Assembly: GCA_028715215.1 (NCBI GenBank) | Contig: JAQUSF010000026.1 | Span: forward strand, 1 to 32,523 | DNA from: Candidatus Zixiibacteriota bacterium | GTDB lineage: Bacteria > Zixibacteria > MSB-5A5 > GN15 > FEB-12 | DNA length: 32,523 nt | Reading direction: 5' to 3' | Notes under the pieces: model-generated | Database searches by the model: none | What the model saw: only the letters and a program-made list of their open reading frames with translations | What the model was told of the DNA's origin: nothing | Part shown: one piece after another, positions 1-9,920 of the stretch | Layout of the letters: every line of letters starts with the position of its first letter | Position numbering within the stretch: position 1 is the first letter of the stretch | Made by a program: the position numbers and the translations under genes

Positions 1-312
<312 letters not shown>

Positions 313-370
313 TCACTCCTTTATTTGATACGCCCGGATAAATGTCCGAACTGCCAAAACTTCCTGTTAC

Positions 371-3300
371 TCACTTCTCAATCAACTTCACATCCAGACC
401 CAGAGCCTGAAGTTCCTTGATAAGGACATTGAAGGCTTCCGGGTAACCCGGTTCGGGTGGATTTTCACCCTTGACGATGGCTTCATAAACGCGGCTGCGA
501 CCGGTAACGTCGTCGGATTTAACCGTCAGCATTTCCTGCAGGGTATAAGCCGCGCCGTAAGCCTCCAGCGCCCAGACTTCCATCTCCCCGAAGCGCTGAC
601 CGCCGAACTGAGCTTTACCGCCCAGCGGCTGTTGCGTAACCAGCGAATACGGGCCGATAGAACGGGCATGGATCTTGTCGTCCACCAGATGTGATAGTTT
701 CAACATATATATATAACCGACGGTAACCGGGTTATCGAAAGGCGTTCCGGTAAGACCGTCATAAAGGGTAATCTTGCCGCTTTCAGGAAGACCGGCCTGG
801 TTGAGTTTCTTTTTAATGTCCCCAACCGAGGCGCCGTCGAATACCGGCGTGGCGACATATTCATTCAGGCGCCGTGCTGCCCAGCCCAGGTGGGTTTCCA
901 TTATCTGACCGATATTCATACGCGATGGAACCCCGAGGGGATTCAAAATGATATCGATCGGCGTACCATCTTCCATATAAGGCATGTCCTCGACGGGAAC
1001 GACTTTGGAAACCACGCCCTTGTTGCCATGGCGGCCGGCCATCTTATCGCCCACGGAAATCTTGCGGCGAATGGCTATCGTCACCTTGACCAGTTGCTTG
1101 ACGCCGGGCGGAAGTTCCGCACCGCGCTGTACTTTATCAATCTCAATTTCCATTTCGCTTTTTTTGGCTTCGATGAGCTCCACCGCTTCGGCTATGATAT
1201 TTCCCACATGCTTGTTGATGTTTTCATCGTTGCAGTACCCATCGGGTGCCACCGCGTTGTCAACATCGAACTCGTCGAAGAAACCGGCTTTTAATTTATG
1301 ACCGGAACGAATCAGCACGGAATTATCAGCCAGGGAACGAATCGCTCGCGAGGTTTGCCCGTCGAGAAGTTCATTAAGTTTCTGATTACGCAGGCTGGAA
1401 ATATCCATTATTTTCTTATTGAACTTCTTTTTCAAAAGGGCAATCTCGGTTTTTTCCTTCTTTTTAGCTTCTTCAGTTCTTTCCTTACGGGAAAAAACCC
1501 GGGTTTTAATGACGACACCCTTCATGCCGGGCGGCGCTTTCAAAGAAGCATCGCGCACATCGCCGGCTTTCTCCCCGAAAATAGCCCGCAGAAGACGTTC
1601 CTCGGGCGAAAGCTCGGTCTCGCCCTTGGGAGTAACCTTGCCAACCAGAATATCCCCGGCCTCCACCTCGGCACCAATACGGATAATACCCCGCTCGTCC
1701 AGGTTCAAGAGCGCTTCCTCGGAAACATTGGGAATTTCACGCGTTATTTCTTCGGCCCCGCGCTTGGTATCACGCACCTGAAGTTCGTATTCTTCGATAT
1801 GAATCGAGGTGAAAATATCCCTATGCACCAGGCGTTCGGAAAGAATAATGGCATCTTCAAAGTTATAACCGCGCCAGGGCATAAAGGCAACCAGAGTGTT
1901 ATTGCCCAGCGCCAGCTCGCCCCGGTCAACAGCCGGACCGTCGGCGATAATCTGATTTTCAACGACCTTATCCTCTTCTTTAACCACCGGGCGATAATTC
2001 ACACAGGTGTCCTGGTTGGAGCGGGCGAATTTAATCAAGTTGTATTCCCGGTCTTCGACATAGCCCAATTTTCCGACCCGCTGTTTTATTTCAGGTCGAA
2101 TAATTATTTTTTGATTGTCAACATAAACAACGGTTCCCGCTTCGCGGGCTTTGACCACCACCCCGGCGTCAACCGCCACCTTACGCTCCATACCGGTACC
2201 GATGAGCGGTGCTTCAGTCTTCAAAAGAGGTACCGCCTGGCGTTGCATGTTGGAACCCATCAGGGCACGGTTGGCGTCATCATGTTCAAGAAAAGGGATC
2301 AGGGAAGCCGCTACCGACACGATCTGTCGCGGCGAAACATCCATATACTGAACTTCCTCCGCCTTCACAACCGGATAATCGGAACGGCGCCTGGTTATTA
2401 CCATTTCATTTACAAAACGCCCGTTTTTATCCAGAGGCTCATTGGCCTGAGCGATAAAATACCTGTCCTCGGCGTCAGCCGAGAGATAGACCACCTGGTC
2501 GGTCACTCTTCCCTTTTCCACTTTGCGATACGGGGTCTCCAGAAAACCGTAACGGTTGATGCGGGCATAAGTAGCCAGTGAGGTAATCAGACCGATATTG
2601 GGACCTTCCGGCGTTTCAATCGGGCACATCCGGCCATAATGCGTGTGATGAACGTCACGAACTTCAAAACCGGCTCTTTCACGGGTCAAACCGCCGGGTC
2701 CCAGAGCTGACAACCTTCGTTTATTGGTCAACTCCGACAGCGGGTTGGTCTGGTCCATAAACTGGGACAACTGGGAGGAACCGAAGAAAGTCTCCACCAC
2801 CGAAGACACGGTGCGGGCATTGACCAACAATTGCGGCGTCAGGTTCTCCTGGTCTTTCAGGGATAACCTTTCACGGATAGTACGGGCAACCCTTGACAGA
2901 CCCACGGAAAACAGGTTGGACAACAACTCACCCACCGTGCGGGCGCGCCGGTTACCCAGATGGTCGATATCGTCGGTATAGCCGATATCGTTTCGCAAAC
3001 CGATCAGGTAACGGGTAATGGCAATAAAATCCCTGACGTCAAAAATAGTCTTATCCAGCGGAATATCCAGCCCCATCCGCTGATTTATCATATATCGACC
3101 CACTTCACCGAGGTCATAGCGTTTGTTGTTGAACAGCATTTTATCAAGGAAGGATTCGGCCATTTCCAGCGTCGGCGGTTCGCCCGGTCGCAACATCGAA
3201 TAGACCTTAATAAGAGCTTCCTCGCGGGACTTGGTAGCATCCTTTTTAAGAGTGTTGAGAACCACGTAAGCTTCGCGCTTTTCATCACGGGTAATTATCT

Positions 3301-4147
3301 TGAGGGACTTGCATTTATTATTCAGAAGTTTTTCGATAACGGTTTCGCTTAACTCCTCGCCGACCGGGAAAAGAATCTCACCGGTTTCCCGGTCAACAAT
3401 CGTCTCCGCCAGAAAGGAACCTTCGATACCATCGGCCCCCTTACCCGTCAGATTGACCTTTTTAATGTGTTCCTCATAAAAAAGGTTAACCAGTTCTTCG
3501 TCGGTGGAATAGCCGACACAGCGGAAAAGGGTGGTCAGAGGAATTTTTTTCTTGGAGTCCAGGTAAACGTAAAGGATATCATTGACATCCATGCCGAATT
3601 CAACCCAGCTGCCCCGATAGGGAATAACGCGGGCGGAATATAACTTTTTACCGTTGGGATGAATGACTTCGTCGAAAAACACCCCGGGGCTGCGATGGAG
3701 CTGACTGACAATCACTCTTTCCGCACCGTTAATAATAAACGTTCCCCACTCGGTAATGAGGGGCAGTTCGCCCAGATAGACATCCTGTTCGATGATATCC
3801 TTGACTTCCTTCTGCTTGCCTTCGCCCTGGCGGGTAACCAGACGCATGGTCACTTTCAGGGGAGCGGCATAAGTCATGTTTCGTTCCCGGCACTCTTCAA
3901 TCGAGTATCGTTTGGGACCGAGATGATAACCGAGATACTCCAGGGAGTAGTTTTCATGAATATCGGTTACGGGAAAGATATCCATGAAAATCTGATGCAG
4001 CCCTTTCTTTTCGCGTTTATTGACGGGTACTTGCGCCTGCAGAAAATCTTCGTATGATTGCAGCTGCACTTCAAGTAAATTGGGCATTTCCACGGCGTCC
4101 GGAATAGACGCGTAACTTATCCTTGTTAACTCACCAATTCGGGTCAA
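371..4147 (-). CDS. rpoB: RNA polymerase subunit beta
   Basis: This is the full-length 1258-residue beta subunit, the catalytic half of bacterial RNA polymerase. The rifampicin-pocket segment (about residues 456-490) reads [16 protein letters not shown] and is followed by the conserved [14 protein letters not shown]-type block; the C-terminal [12 protein letters not shown] and [13 protein letters not shown] motifs are intact. Asn475 occupies the place of E. coli His526, and Thr467 that of Asn518. The start is TTG at 4145-4147, with GGAGG 8 bases upstream; no ATG is better placed. The 245-base gap from rplL holds competing hairpins that may set the ratio of polymerase to ribosomal protein expression. 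rpoC follows. Confidence 0.98.
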   Translation of the reverse strand: MTRIGELTRISYASIPDAVEMPNLLEVQLQSYEDFLQAQVPVNKREKKGLHQIFMDIFPVTDIHENYSLEYLGYHLGPKRYSIEECRERNMTYAAPLKVTMRLVTRQGEGKQKEVKDIIEQDVYLGELPLITEWGTFIINGAERVIVSQLHRSPGVFFDEVIHPNGKKLYSARVIPYRGSWVEFGMDVNDILYVYLDSKKKIPLTTLFRCVGYSTDEELVNLFYEEHIKKVNLTGKGADGIEGSFLAETIVDRETGEILFPVGEELSETVIEKLLNNKCKSLKIITRDEKREAYVVLNTLKKDATKSREEALIKVYSMLRPGEPPTLEMAESFLDKMLFNNKRYDLGEVGRYMINQRMGLDIPLDKTIFDVRDFIAITRYLIGLRNDIGYTDDIDHLGNRRARTVGELLSNLFSVGLSRVARTIRERLSLKDQENLTPQLLVNARTVSSVVETFFGSSQLSQFMDQTNPLSELTNKRRLSALGPGGLTRERAGFEVRDVHHTHYGRMCPIETPEGPNIGLITSLATYARINRYGFLETPYRKVEKGRVTDQVVYLSADAEDRYFIAQANEPLDKNGRFVNEMVITRRRSDYPVVKAEEVQYMDVSPRQIVSVAASLIPFLEHDDANRALMGSNMQRQAVPLLKTEAPLIGTGMERKVAVDAGVVVKAREAGTVVYVDNQKIIIRPEIKQRVGKLGYVEDREYNLIKFARSNQDTCVNYRPVVKEEDKVVENQIIADGPAVDRGELALGNNTLVAFMPWRGYNFEDAIILSERLVHRDIFTSIHIEEYELQVRDTKRGAEEITREIPNVSEEALLNLDERGIIRIGAEVEAGDILVGKVTPKGETELSPEERLLRAIFGEKAGDVRDASLKAPPGMKGVVIKTRVFSRKERTEEAKKKEKTEIALLKKKFNKKIMDISSLRNQKLNELLDGQTSRAIRSLADNSVLIRSGHKLKAGFFDEFDVDNAVAPDGYCNDENINKHVGNIIAEAVELIEAKKSEMEIEIDKVQRGAELPPGVKQLVKVTIAIRRKISVGDKMAGRHGNKGVVSKVVPVEDMPYMEDGTPIDIILNPLGVPSRMNIGQIMETHLGWAARRLNEYVATPVFDGASVGDIKKKLNQAGLPESGKITLYDGLTGTPFDNPVTVGYIYMLKLSHLVDDKIHARSIGPYSLVTQQPLGGKAQFGGQRFGEMEVWALEAYGAAYTLQEMLTVKSDDVTGRSRVYEAIVKGENPPEPGYPEAFNVLIKELQALGLDVKLIEK

Positions 4148-4341
4148 AAGATTACCCTCCTAAAATAAGAAACACTCACGGGTAACACATTAATCCCACT
4201 ATGGATTAACAGACATATATTTAAATTTTTTAAAATTTGGCGATCCTGTTCAAAAAAATAATTTTTCTCCCGTTACTTTGAGGGAGCTATTGTTACAGTC
4301 AATCAACCAACAAACAAAACAAAAGGGGTTTTAAAACTAAA

Positions 4342-4379
4342 GCCGGACTTATCCGGCCGGGAATTAACCTTCCCGGCCG
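4342..4379 (-). promoter_or_regulatory. Mutually exclusive hairpins in the rplL-rpoB spacer (attenuator candidate)
   Basis: Just after the rplL stop, the transcript can form a perfect 10-bp stem (arms 4370-4379 and 4354-4363, 6-base loop) or a 6-bp stem with a 4-base loop (arms 4352-4357 and 4342-4347). The arms overlap at 4354-4357, so only one can form fully. The second stem is followed on the transcript by TTTAGTTTT, as in a weak intrinsic terminator. This spacer is where E. coli has its rplL-rpoB attenuator and an RNase III site. The geometry is seen directly; the attenuation role is inferred. Confidence 0.5.
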
Positions 4380-4392
4380 TTGACTTACAGAA

Positions 4393-4785
4393 TTACTTAA
4401 TCTCAACCGTAGCACCCACTTCTTCGAGCTTGCTTTTCACGGATGCAGCCTCGTCCTTGGAAACACCTTCCTTGACTTTGGCCGGGACACCTTCCACCAG
4501 ATCTTTGGCTTCTTTCAGGCCGAGCGAGGTCAGCTCTCGGACTACTTTAATCACCTGGATCTTCTTTTCACCCACCGCCGATAAAACAACCGTAAACTCG
4601 GTTTGTTCCTCAGCCGCCGCGGCACCACCGCCACCGGCACCGGGCATCATTCCCGGCATCATCGCCATCGGGGCGGCCGCCGTCACACCAAATTTGTCCT
4701 GGATAGCTTTAGACAAATCAGCAAGATCCATAGCGCTTAAACCCGCTATCTTTTCAACAATTTCATCAATCGCTGCGTTTGCCAC
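4393..4785 (-). CDS. rplL: 50S ribosomal protein L7/L12
   Basis: This is the stalk protein of the large subunit, recruiting translation factors to the GTPase centre. At 130 residues it is slightly longer than the usual 120-128. The N-terminal dimerisation helices (about 1-38) are followed by a flexible Met/Gly/Ala-rich hinge (about 39-60, [15 protein letters not shown]) and the C-terminal factor-binding domain containing [20 protein letters not shown]. The start is GTG at 4783-4785, with GAAAGGT upstream. It is separated from rplJ by a 130-base spacer that can fold into hairpins, and from rpoB by a spacer with an attenuator-like structure. Confidence 0.97.
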   Translation of the reverse strand: MANAAIDEIVEKIAGLSAMDLADLSKAIQDKFGVTAAAPMAMMPGMMPGAGGGGAAAAEEQTEFTVVLSAVGEKKIQVIKVVRELTSLGLKEAKDLVEGVPAKVKEGVSKDEAASVKSKLEEVGATVEIK

Positions 4786-4833
4786 TTTTCTTACCTTTCA
4801 ATTTCGAATATTTAATTTCATTTTTTTTTATTT

Positions 4834-4909
4834 CGGGACGCCTCCCGGCCCAAACGGTGAGACCAAACCGCTTAGAAGCAAGGGGGGAGTAAAATCCCAC
4901 GAAGTCTCA
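4834..4909 (-). promoter_or_regulatory. Structured rplJ-rplL spacer
   Basis: Between rplJ and rplL the transcript can form a long-range stem (TGAGAC at 4904-4909 with GTCTCA at 4858-4863), a nested GGGA/TCCC hairpin (4885-4898) and a separate 5-bp CGGGA/TCCCG stem with a 4-base loop (4834-4847). The last is followed by A residues rather than T residues, so it is not an intrinsic terminator. L12 is made in excess over L10 in bacteria, and a processing or stabilising structure here would fit that. This is inference from short stems only. Confidence 0.25.
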
Positions 4910-4915
4910 ATTTTC

Positions 4916-5440
4916 TCAAACCTGTACCTTTTTCTTTTCCCCAAGGGCGTCAATCGTCCGCACCAGTTCCGAGAAAATACCATCGATTGCATTAACTACG
5001 GAGCTTAATGGCGATTCCACCGCCGCTACCAGCATCGACAGGAGAACATCGCGGGGCGGCAGTTCCGCCAGACGCTTGATATCATCCGGCTGGTAAATAC
5101 TGTTTTCAACCACGAAAGCCTTAATGCGGGGACGTTCTTTTTCCTTAAAAGAGTCATACAACACTTTGGCCGCCAGCGAGGCGTCCTCACTGGTAAATGC
5201 TACCGCGGTCGGGCCGGTAAAATGCTCATCCAGCTTATCCTGACCTACGTTTTTAGCCGCCAGCTTGTAAAGGGTATTTTTGGCAATCAGATACTTGACT
5301 TTATTTTCTCGTAATTTTTTTCTGAGACTGGTCATATCAGGGACATTCAGACCCTGGTAATCGGTTATAAAGAAAGAATTCGATTCCTGGAAAAGCCTGG
5401 TAATTCTTTCAATCGTATCAACTTTTTCGGTTTTCGGCAT
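4916..5440 (-). CDS. rplJ: 50S ribosomal protein L10
   Basis: L10 anchors the L7/L12 stalk dimers to the 23S rRNA. The 174-residue length is normal. The N-terminal region contains the typical SFFITDYQGLNVPDMTSLRK block and FTGPTAVAF; the C-terminal helix (about 140-170) that binds L12 dimers is present. The ATG at 5438-5440 has AAGGAG 10 bases upstream. The gap to rplA is only 19 bases, so there is no room for an E. coli-type L10 leader directly upstream. Confidence 0.96.
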   Translation of the reverse strand: MPKTEKVDTIERITRLFQESNSFFITDYQGLNVPDMTSLRKKLRENKVKYLIAKNTLYKLAAKNVGQDKLDEHFTGPTAVAFTSEDASLAAKVLYDSFKEKERPRIKAFVVENSIYQPDDIKRLAELPPRDVLLSMLVAAVESPLSSVVNAIDGIFSELVRTIDALGEKKKVQV

Positions 5441-5459
5441 GACTTTCTGGCTCCTTATG

Positions 5460-6164
5460 CTATTTCTTCACGGTTTGAAGAAGTTCAGCATGGTCTATTT
5501 TCAAACCCGGGCTCATCGTCGAACAAATTGAAGCTCCCAGGAAATATGCTCCCTTGGCCGTCGCCGGTTTAGCCCGGAGAATAGCCTCAACGAAAGCATG
5601 AACATTTTCCATTATCTGGTTTTCGTTAAAAGACAATTTACCAATGGAAGCGGCCACGTTGGCCTGCTTGTCAACCCGGAATTCAATGCGGCCGGCTTTC
5701 AATTCCTTGATAGTGCGGGTGAGGTCCATCGTCACCGTGCCGGTTTTAGGATTGGGCATCAAGCCCCGCGGTCCCAGCACCTTACCCAGCTTGCCAACCA
5801 CCCGCATCATATCCGGGGTAGCGACCGCTACATCAAAATCGGTCCAGCCGCCCTGGATTTTTTCCGCCAGGTCCTCCGCCCCGATAAAGTCCGCCCCGGC
5901 GGCTTTGGCTTCTTCCGCTTTCTCCGTCTGGGCAAACACCGCCACTCTGACCGATTTCCCGGTACCGTTGGGTAAAGACACGGTGCCGCGCACCATCTGG
6001 TCCGCATTCTTGGGATTTACACCAAGACGAATGGCTATCTCGACCGATTCATCAAATTTCGCGTATTTGTTTTCTTTGATGATTTTGACCGCTTCCGCCA
6101 GGGGGTAATGCCTGGTGCGGTCAATCTTCTCGTGATAGCGTCTGTAATTTTTTGAATGTTTCAT
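5460..6164 (-). CDS. rplA: 50S ribosomal protein L1
   Basis: L1 forms the mobile L1 stalk of the large subunit near the E site and in many bacteria represses its own rplK-rplA mRNA. At 234 residues it has the standard length. The block [12 protein letters not shown] (about residue 140) and the C-terminal region [20 protein letters not shown] are diagnostic. The ATG start has AAAAGGAG 5 bases upstream. It lies between rplK (63-base gap) and rplJ (19-base gap). Confidence 0.97.
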   Translation of the reverse strand: MKHSKNYRRYHEKIDRTRHYPLAEAVKIIKENKYAKFDESVEIAIRLGVNPKNADQMVRGTVSLPNGTGKSVRVAVFAQTEKAEEAKAAGADFIGAEDLAEKIQGGWTDFDVAVATPDMMRVVGKLGKVLGPRGLMPNPKTGTVTMDLTRTIKELKAGRIEFRVDKQANVAASIGKLSFNENQIMENVHAFVEAILRAKPATAKGAYFLGASICSTMSPGLKIDHAELLQTVKK

Positions 6165-6227
6165 ATACTCCTTTTCTCCCTGTCAACGCGAAACATCGTC
6201 ACAGGTACAAACGAAGGTTAACACCGG

Positions 6228-6653
6228 TTATTGTATAATTTCAATGCCCATCGAGCGGGCCGTACCCTCGATAATGGCCACCGCCTGGGCTTCCGACGCG
6301 GCATTCAAATCAGCCATCTTGGTTTTGGCAATTTCCACGACCTGGGCTTTGGTTACCTGACCAATCTTATCCTTATTAGGCATGCCCGAACCTTTTTTCA
6401 CCTTGGCCGCCATCTTTAACAGGGTCGAAGCGGGCGGGGTTTTGGTAATAAAAGTAAACGATTTATCCGTATAGACGGTGATAATTACCGGCGTCAGGAT
6501 GCCCTTACCTTCCTGGGTCCTGGCATTGAAGGCCTTGCAAAACTCCATAATATTGACCCCGCGCTGACCCAGCGCCGGTCCCACCGGAGGGGCCGGATTG
6601 GCCTGACCCGCCGGTATCTGAAGTTTTATTTCAGCTGCTACTTTTTTCGCCAC
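6228..6653 (-). CDS. rplK: 50S ribosomal protein L11
   Basis: L11 binds the GTPase-associated region of 23S rRNA and contributes to factor binding and the stringent response. The 141 residues match the family exactly. The N-terminal domain carries [20 protein letters not shown], including the proline-rich helix, and the C-terminal RNA-binding domain ends [11 protein letters not shown]. The start is GTG at 6651-6653, with GGAG 10 bases upstream. It follows nusG after 26 bases, in the canonical order. Confidence 0.98.
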   Translation of the reverse strand: MAKKVAAEIKLQIPAGQANPAPPVGPALGQRGVNIMEFCKAFNARTQEGKGILTPVIITVYTDKSFTFITKTPPASTLLKMAAKVKKGSGMPNKDKIGQVTKAQVVEIAKTKMADLNAASEAQAVAIIEGTARSMGIEIIQ

Positions 6654-6679
6654 TTAAGTTATTCTCCAAAAAAACAAGC

Positions 6680-7222
6680 TCATGTTTTGCTTTTTACTAA
6701 TTCCACCTGAAGAAAATCAAGTTCCACCGGGGTGGGACGTCCGAATATCGAAACCATGACCTTGACTTTCCGCCGTTCCATATTGATTTCGCTGATGGTC
6801 CCTGAAAAATCCATGAAGGGACCATCCTTGACCTTGACCGGGTCCCCCGCCTGGAAAGGAACATCCGTGCTCTCTTCTGTCCGGCTGCGGTCAATCTGCC
6901 CGACAATGCGTTTGAGTTCGGACTCTTTCAAGGGCGCGGGTTTCCCCCCGGCACCCACAAAATTGGTAATCCCCGGTGTGGAGACCACCAGATTCTGGGT
7001 TTCCTTGTCCAGTTCCATCTCGATGAGAATGTAACTGGGCAGAAACTTTTTGGTCGAAGTGGAGCGTTTGCCCTGCTTCATCTCCGTCACCTGTTCGGTC
7101 GGGACAAGAATCTGGCCGAATTTACTCTGTAAACCGGTATTGGCGATAGCCGATTCAAGATACTTTTTAGCTTTCTGCTCATGCCCGGAATAAGTATGGG
7201 CAACGTACCAGCGTAACGTCAC
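6680..7222 (-). CDS. nusG: Transcription termination/antitermination factor NusG
   Basis: NusG binds the RNA polymerase clamp, increases processivity and couples transcription to translation or Rho. The NGN domain (about 1-115) starts with RWYVAHTYSGHEQKAKKYLE, and a KOW domain (about 125-178) carries FQAGDPVKVKDGPFMDFSGT. Length is 180 residues, normal. The GTG start follows directly on the secE stop codon (TAA-GTG), and its ribosome binding site GGGAGG is encoded by the last glycine codons of secE, so the two are probably translationally coupled. Confidence 0.97.
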   Translation of the reverse strand: MTLRWYVAHTYSGHEQKAKKYLESAIANTGLQSKFGQILVPTEQVTEMKQGKRSTSTKKFLPSYILIEMELDKETQNLVVSTPGITNFVGAGGKPAPLKESELKRIVGQIDRSRTEESTDVPFQAGDPVKVKDGPFMDFSGTISEINMERRKVKVMVSIFGRPTPVELDFLQVELVKSKT

Positions 7223-7426
7223 TTAACCTCCCAGACCACCGCCGAAAATAGTCCTGATAACCAGACTTAAAATCCGGTCCACGATGCCGATAAATATCGA
7301 TACAATCAAGGACACGACCACCGTTATAATAGTCGAGCCGATCAACTCATCTTTGGTCGGCCAGGTCATTTTGCGGAGCTCGGCCATCGTTTCTTTTAAA
7401 TATTTTTTAATTTTCTGTAACACCAT
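7223..7426 (-). CDS. secE: Preprotein translocase subunit SecE
   Basis: SecE clamps SecY in the inner-membrane protein-conducting channel. This is the short 67-residue form with one membrane segment (about residues 29-60). The conserved amphipathic stretch ELRKMTWPTKDEL precedes it. The glycine-rich tail GGGLGG is encoded by bases that also provide the nusG ribosome binding site. The ATG at 7424-7426 lies 20 bases after the tRNA-Trp 3' end; only a weak GGTGG is seen upstream, so initiation may depend on processing of the tRNA leader. Confidence 0.95.
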   Translation of the reverse strand: MVLQKIKKYLKETMAELRKMTWPTKDELIGSTIITVVVSLIVSIFIGIVDRILSLVIRTIFGGGLGG

Positions 7427-7446
7427 CCACCACGTGTTTTATTTTT

Positions 7447-7519
7447 CAGGCCAGGAGGGATTCGAACCCCCAGCATCCGGTTTTGGAGACCGGCGCTCTA
7501 CCGTTGGAGCTACTGGCCT
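7447..7519 (-). tRNA. tRNA-Trp (anticodon CCA)
   Basis: The cloverleaf is complete on the minus strand: acceptor AGGCCAG/CTGGCCT, D-stem GCTC/GAGC, anticodon stem CCGGT/ACCGG with loop CTCCAAA (anticodon CCA), and T-loop TTCGAAT. The discriminator base is G, as expected for tRNA-Trp. The 3' CCA is not encoded. It lies 8 bases after the rpmG stop and 20 bases before secE, so it must be cut out of an mRNA. Confidence 0.97.
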
Positions 7520-7527
7520 CTGTGCTT

Positions 7528-7680
7528 TTATCTCGTTTCCTTATGCGTCGTATGTTTTCTGCAAAAAGGACAGAATTTACGATATTCCACCCTTTCAGGG
7601 TGCAATCGTTTATTTTTCATCATTTCGTAATTGCGTCTTTTGCAATCACCGCAGGCGAGAGTAATTCTTTCTCTGGGCAC
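7528..7680 (-). CDS. rpmG: 50S ribosomal protein L33
   Basis: This 50-residue protein of the large subunit starts [13 protein letters not shown] and ends [15 protein letters not shown]. Cys10, Cys13, Cys37 and Cys40 form two CxxC pairs, giving the zinc-binding form of L33. The GTG start at 7678-7680 lies 34 bases after the tuf stop. There is no strong ribosome binding site; GGAAAG lies about 14 bases upstream. Because it is short and begins with GTG, automatic gene callers could miss it. The position between tuf and tRNA-Trp/secE matches the usual tuf-rpmG-secE-nusG order. Confidence 0.95.
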   Translation of the reverse strand: MPRERITLACGDCKRRNYEMMKNKRLHPERVEYRKFCPFCRKHTTHKETR

Positions 7681-7714
7681 AATTCAACCAACTTTCCAAA
7701 AACAAAAACCAACT

Positions 7715-8920
<1,206 letters not shown>

Positions 8921-8949
8921 CGCCTGGGTCTTCCTCCAAATTTATAAAG

Positions 8950-9022
8950 AGCCCAGAACCAGGATTGAACTGGTGACCTCATCCTTACCAAGGATGTGCT
9001 CTACCAACTGAGCTATCTGGGC
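8950..9022 (-). tRNA. tRNA-Thr (anticodon GGT)
   Basis: The cloverleaf is complete: acceptor GCCCAGA/TCTGGGC, D-stem GCTC/GAGC, anticodon stem CATCC/GGATG with loop TTGGTAA (anticodon GGT), T-stem ACCAG/CTGGT and discriminator T. CCA is not encoded. It lies directly upstream of tuf, as thrT does before tufB in E. coli. Confidence 0.97.
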
Positions 9023-9040
9023 CGTTCAACAAATTCTTTT

Positions 9041-9075
9041 AAAAAAAATTCAAAAAAAAGGCGCACTTCGCCTTT
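9041..9075 (-). terminator. Terminator-like hairpin in the leader of the tRNA-Thr/tuf operon
   Basis: On the minus strand a 7-bp stem AAAGGCG/CGCCTTT with a 5-base loop (9057-9075) is followed by eight T residues (9052-9059), then after GAA by a second run of eight. This is a good intrinsic terminator facing the operon. It begins only about 7 bases after the predicted transcription start of the promoter at 9089-9116 and lies 30 bases before tRNA-Thr. It could end lipoprotein-gene transcripts or act as an attenuator. Both uses are inferred. Confidence 0.65.
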
Positions 9076-9088
9076 CAAGTAAGCCCTT

Positions 9089-9116
9089 AATATATTGCCG
9101 AGCAACATTATGTCAA
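9089..9116 (-). promoter_or_regulatory. Promoter for tRNA-Thr/tuf/ribosomal/rpo operon
   Basis: A perfect -35 TTGACA (9111-9116) is separated by 16 bases from TATATT (9089-9094). The -35 is embedded in TGGCTTGACA, identical in sequence and spacing to the rplM promoter at 25669-25696. Predicted start of transcription is near 9082, about 60 bases before the tRNA. No other good promoter was seen closer to the tRNA. Confidence 0.7.
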
Positions 9117-9118
9117 GC

Positions 9119-9138
9119 CATTTTTAAACATAAAAATG
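9119..9138. repeat. AT-rich inverted repeat just upstream of the tRNA-Thr/tuf -35
   Basis: Perfect 8-base arms CATTTTTA and TAAAAATG are separated by 4 bases and end 2 bases upstream of the -35 element. It could be an operator or an UP-element-like AT-rich stretch. An AT-rich inverted repeat also lies upstream of the rplM promoter. Beyond this, the 293 bases at 9023-9315 contain AT-rich sequence with weak dyads and no gene. Confidence 0.5.
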
Positions 9139-9315
9139 ACTTTAAAAAAAAGGCCTAATCTTTTTTTCGACAAACCGCCCTATTAATTAATGAGGGTTTG
9201 TGCAAAAATTATACATTTTAATAAAAAATAAATGAATTAAACAGCAATTTGAAAATAATAGTCGTATATTTATAACTGCTTGAACAATAACAATATAATA
9301 TTTTTATGGCTGCTC

Positions 9316-9897
9316 TTATGGGAGACCCTGATTCATCTTTTCAATTTGAGCTTTAATGACTTCAAGCGGTTTCACATCCCAAACCTGACGTTCGGAATCA
9401 GTCGTAAGGCTATCTATTTCAAAAAGATACCAGTGTCCGGTACTGTCTCTGTTAAACTGGGTGCCATATTTCTGGGGTTGACCTGAAAAAACCAGATAAC
9501 GGTCAAGACAGGCAGCTGTAAGATTGCGAGCTTCTTCAAAACCACGAGCCACGGCTTCATAAGCCAGCAAATAGGCCAGGTAGAAGCATTCCTGGCAGCT
9601 CGACGGTTCGGCATGCTGTAAAATCAAGGCGGCATGATATAAATTCTTGGGCTCGGTAATCTCCCCTTTCGCCAGAAGTTCATAAATCCGCTGTCGGTGT
9701 TTCAGGTCAATGGCGGCGACCACCGACCATTCCAGAGAATCATTATATCGTATTCGCTGGTCTTCTTCCACCATTGCCGCCAATTCTCTTGAGACGGAGG
9801 TTTCCTTGTCGAATGTCGCCTGGGTGCGACGTTCAATACATCCGGTCAGGGATAACAATAATATCAGCAATGATAAAAATATTTTATTATTAATCAT
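9316..9897 (-). CDS. DUF6624-like lipoprotein between tRNA-Gly and tRNA-Thr
   Basis: This predicted lipoprotein of 193 residues has a signal peptide MINNKIFLSLLILLLSLTGC with lipobox LTGC (Cys20). The mature part contains EEDQRIRYND, AALILQHAE and the C-terminal block DRYLVFSGQPQKYGTQF, which resembles DUF6624 proteins as I remember them; the function of that family is unknown. The ATG at 9895-9897 has AAGG about 8 bases upstream. An upstream extension would read through the tRNA-Gly gene and is rejected. The gap to the tRNA-Gly 3' end is 23 bases, so its mRNA 5' end probably arises by tRNA processing. The position between two tRNA genes that are adjacent in E. coli suggests insertion. Confidence 0.8.
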   Translation of the reverse strand: MINNKIFLSLLILLLSLTGCIERRTQATFDKETSVSRELAAMVEEDQRIRYNDSLEWSVVAAIDLKHRQRIYELLAKGEITEPKNLYHAALILQHAEPSSCQECFYLAYLLAYEAVARGFEEARNLTAACLDRYLVFSGQPQKYGTQFNRDSTGHWYLFEIDSLTTDSERQVWDVKPLEVIKAQIEKMNQGLP

Positions 9898-9920
9898 CGA
9901 CTTACCTTCGTTAAATAAAG

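Noticed and set aside
1298-2581. A 427-codon open frame on the plus strand
   Set aside because: It lies wholly antisense to rpoB, has no recognisable domain, and its frame is a by-product of rpoB codon use.
4274-4302. Possible rpoB promoter with TTGACT
   Set aside because: No acceptable -10 lies at 16-18 bases; matches are near random.
7284-7664. A plus-strand frame of 126 codons
   Set aside because: It crosses tRNA-Trp and lies antisense to secE and rpmG.
9145-9168. A-run/T-run dyad as a terminator
   Set aside because: The stem is almost entirely A:T pairs and could arise by chance in this AT-rich stretch.
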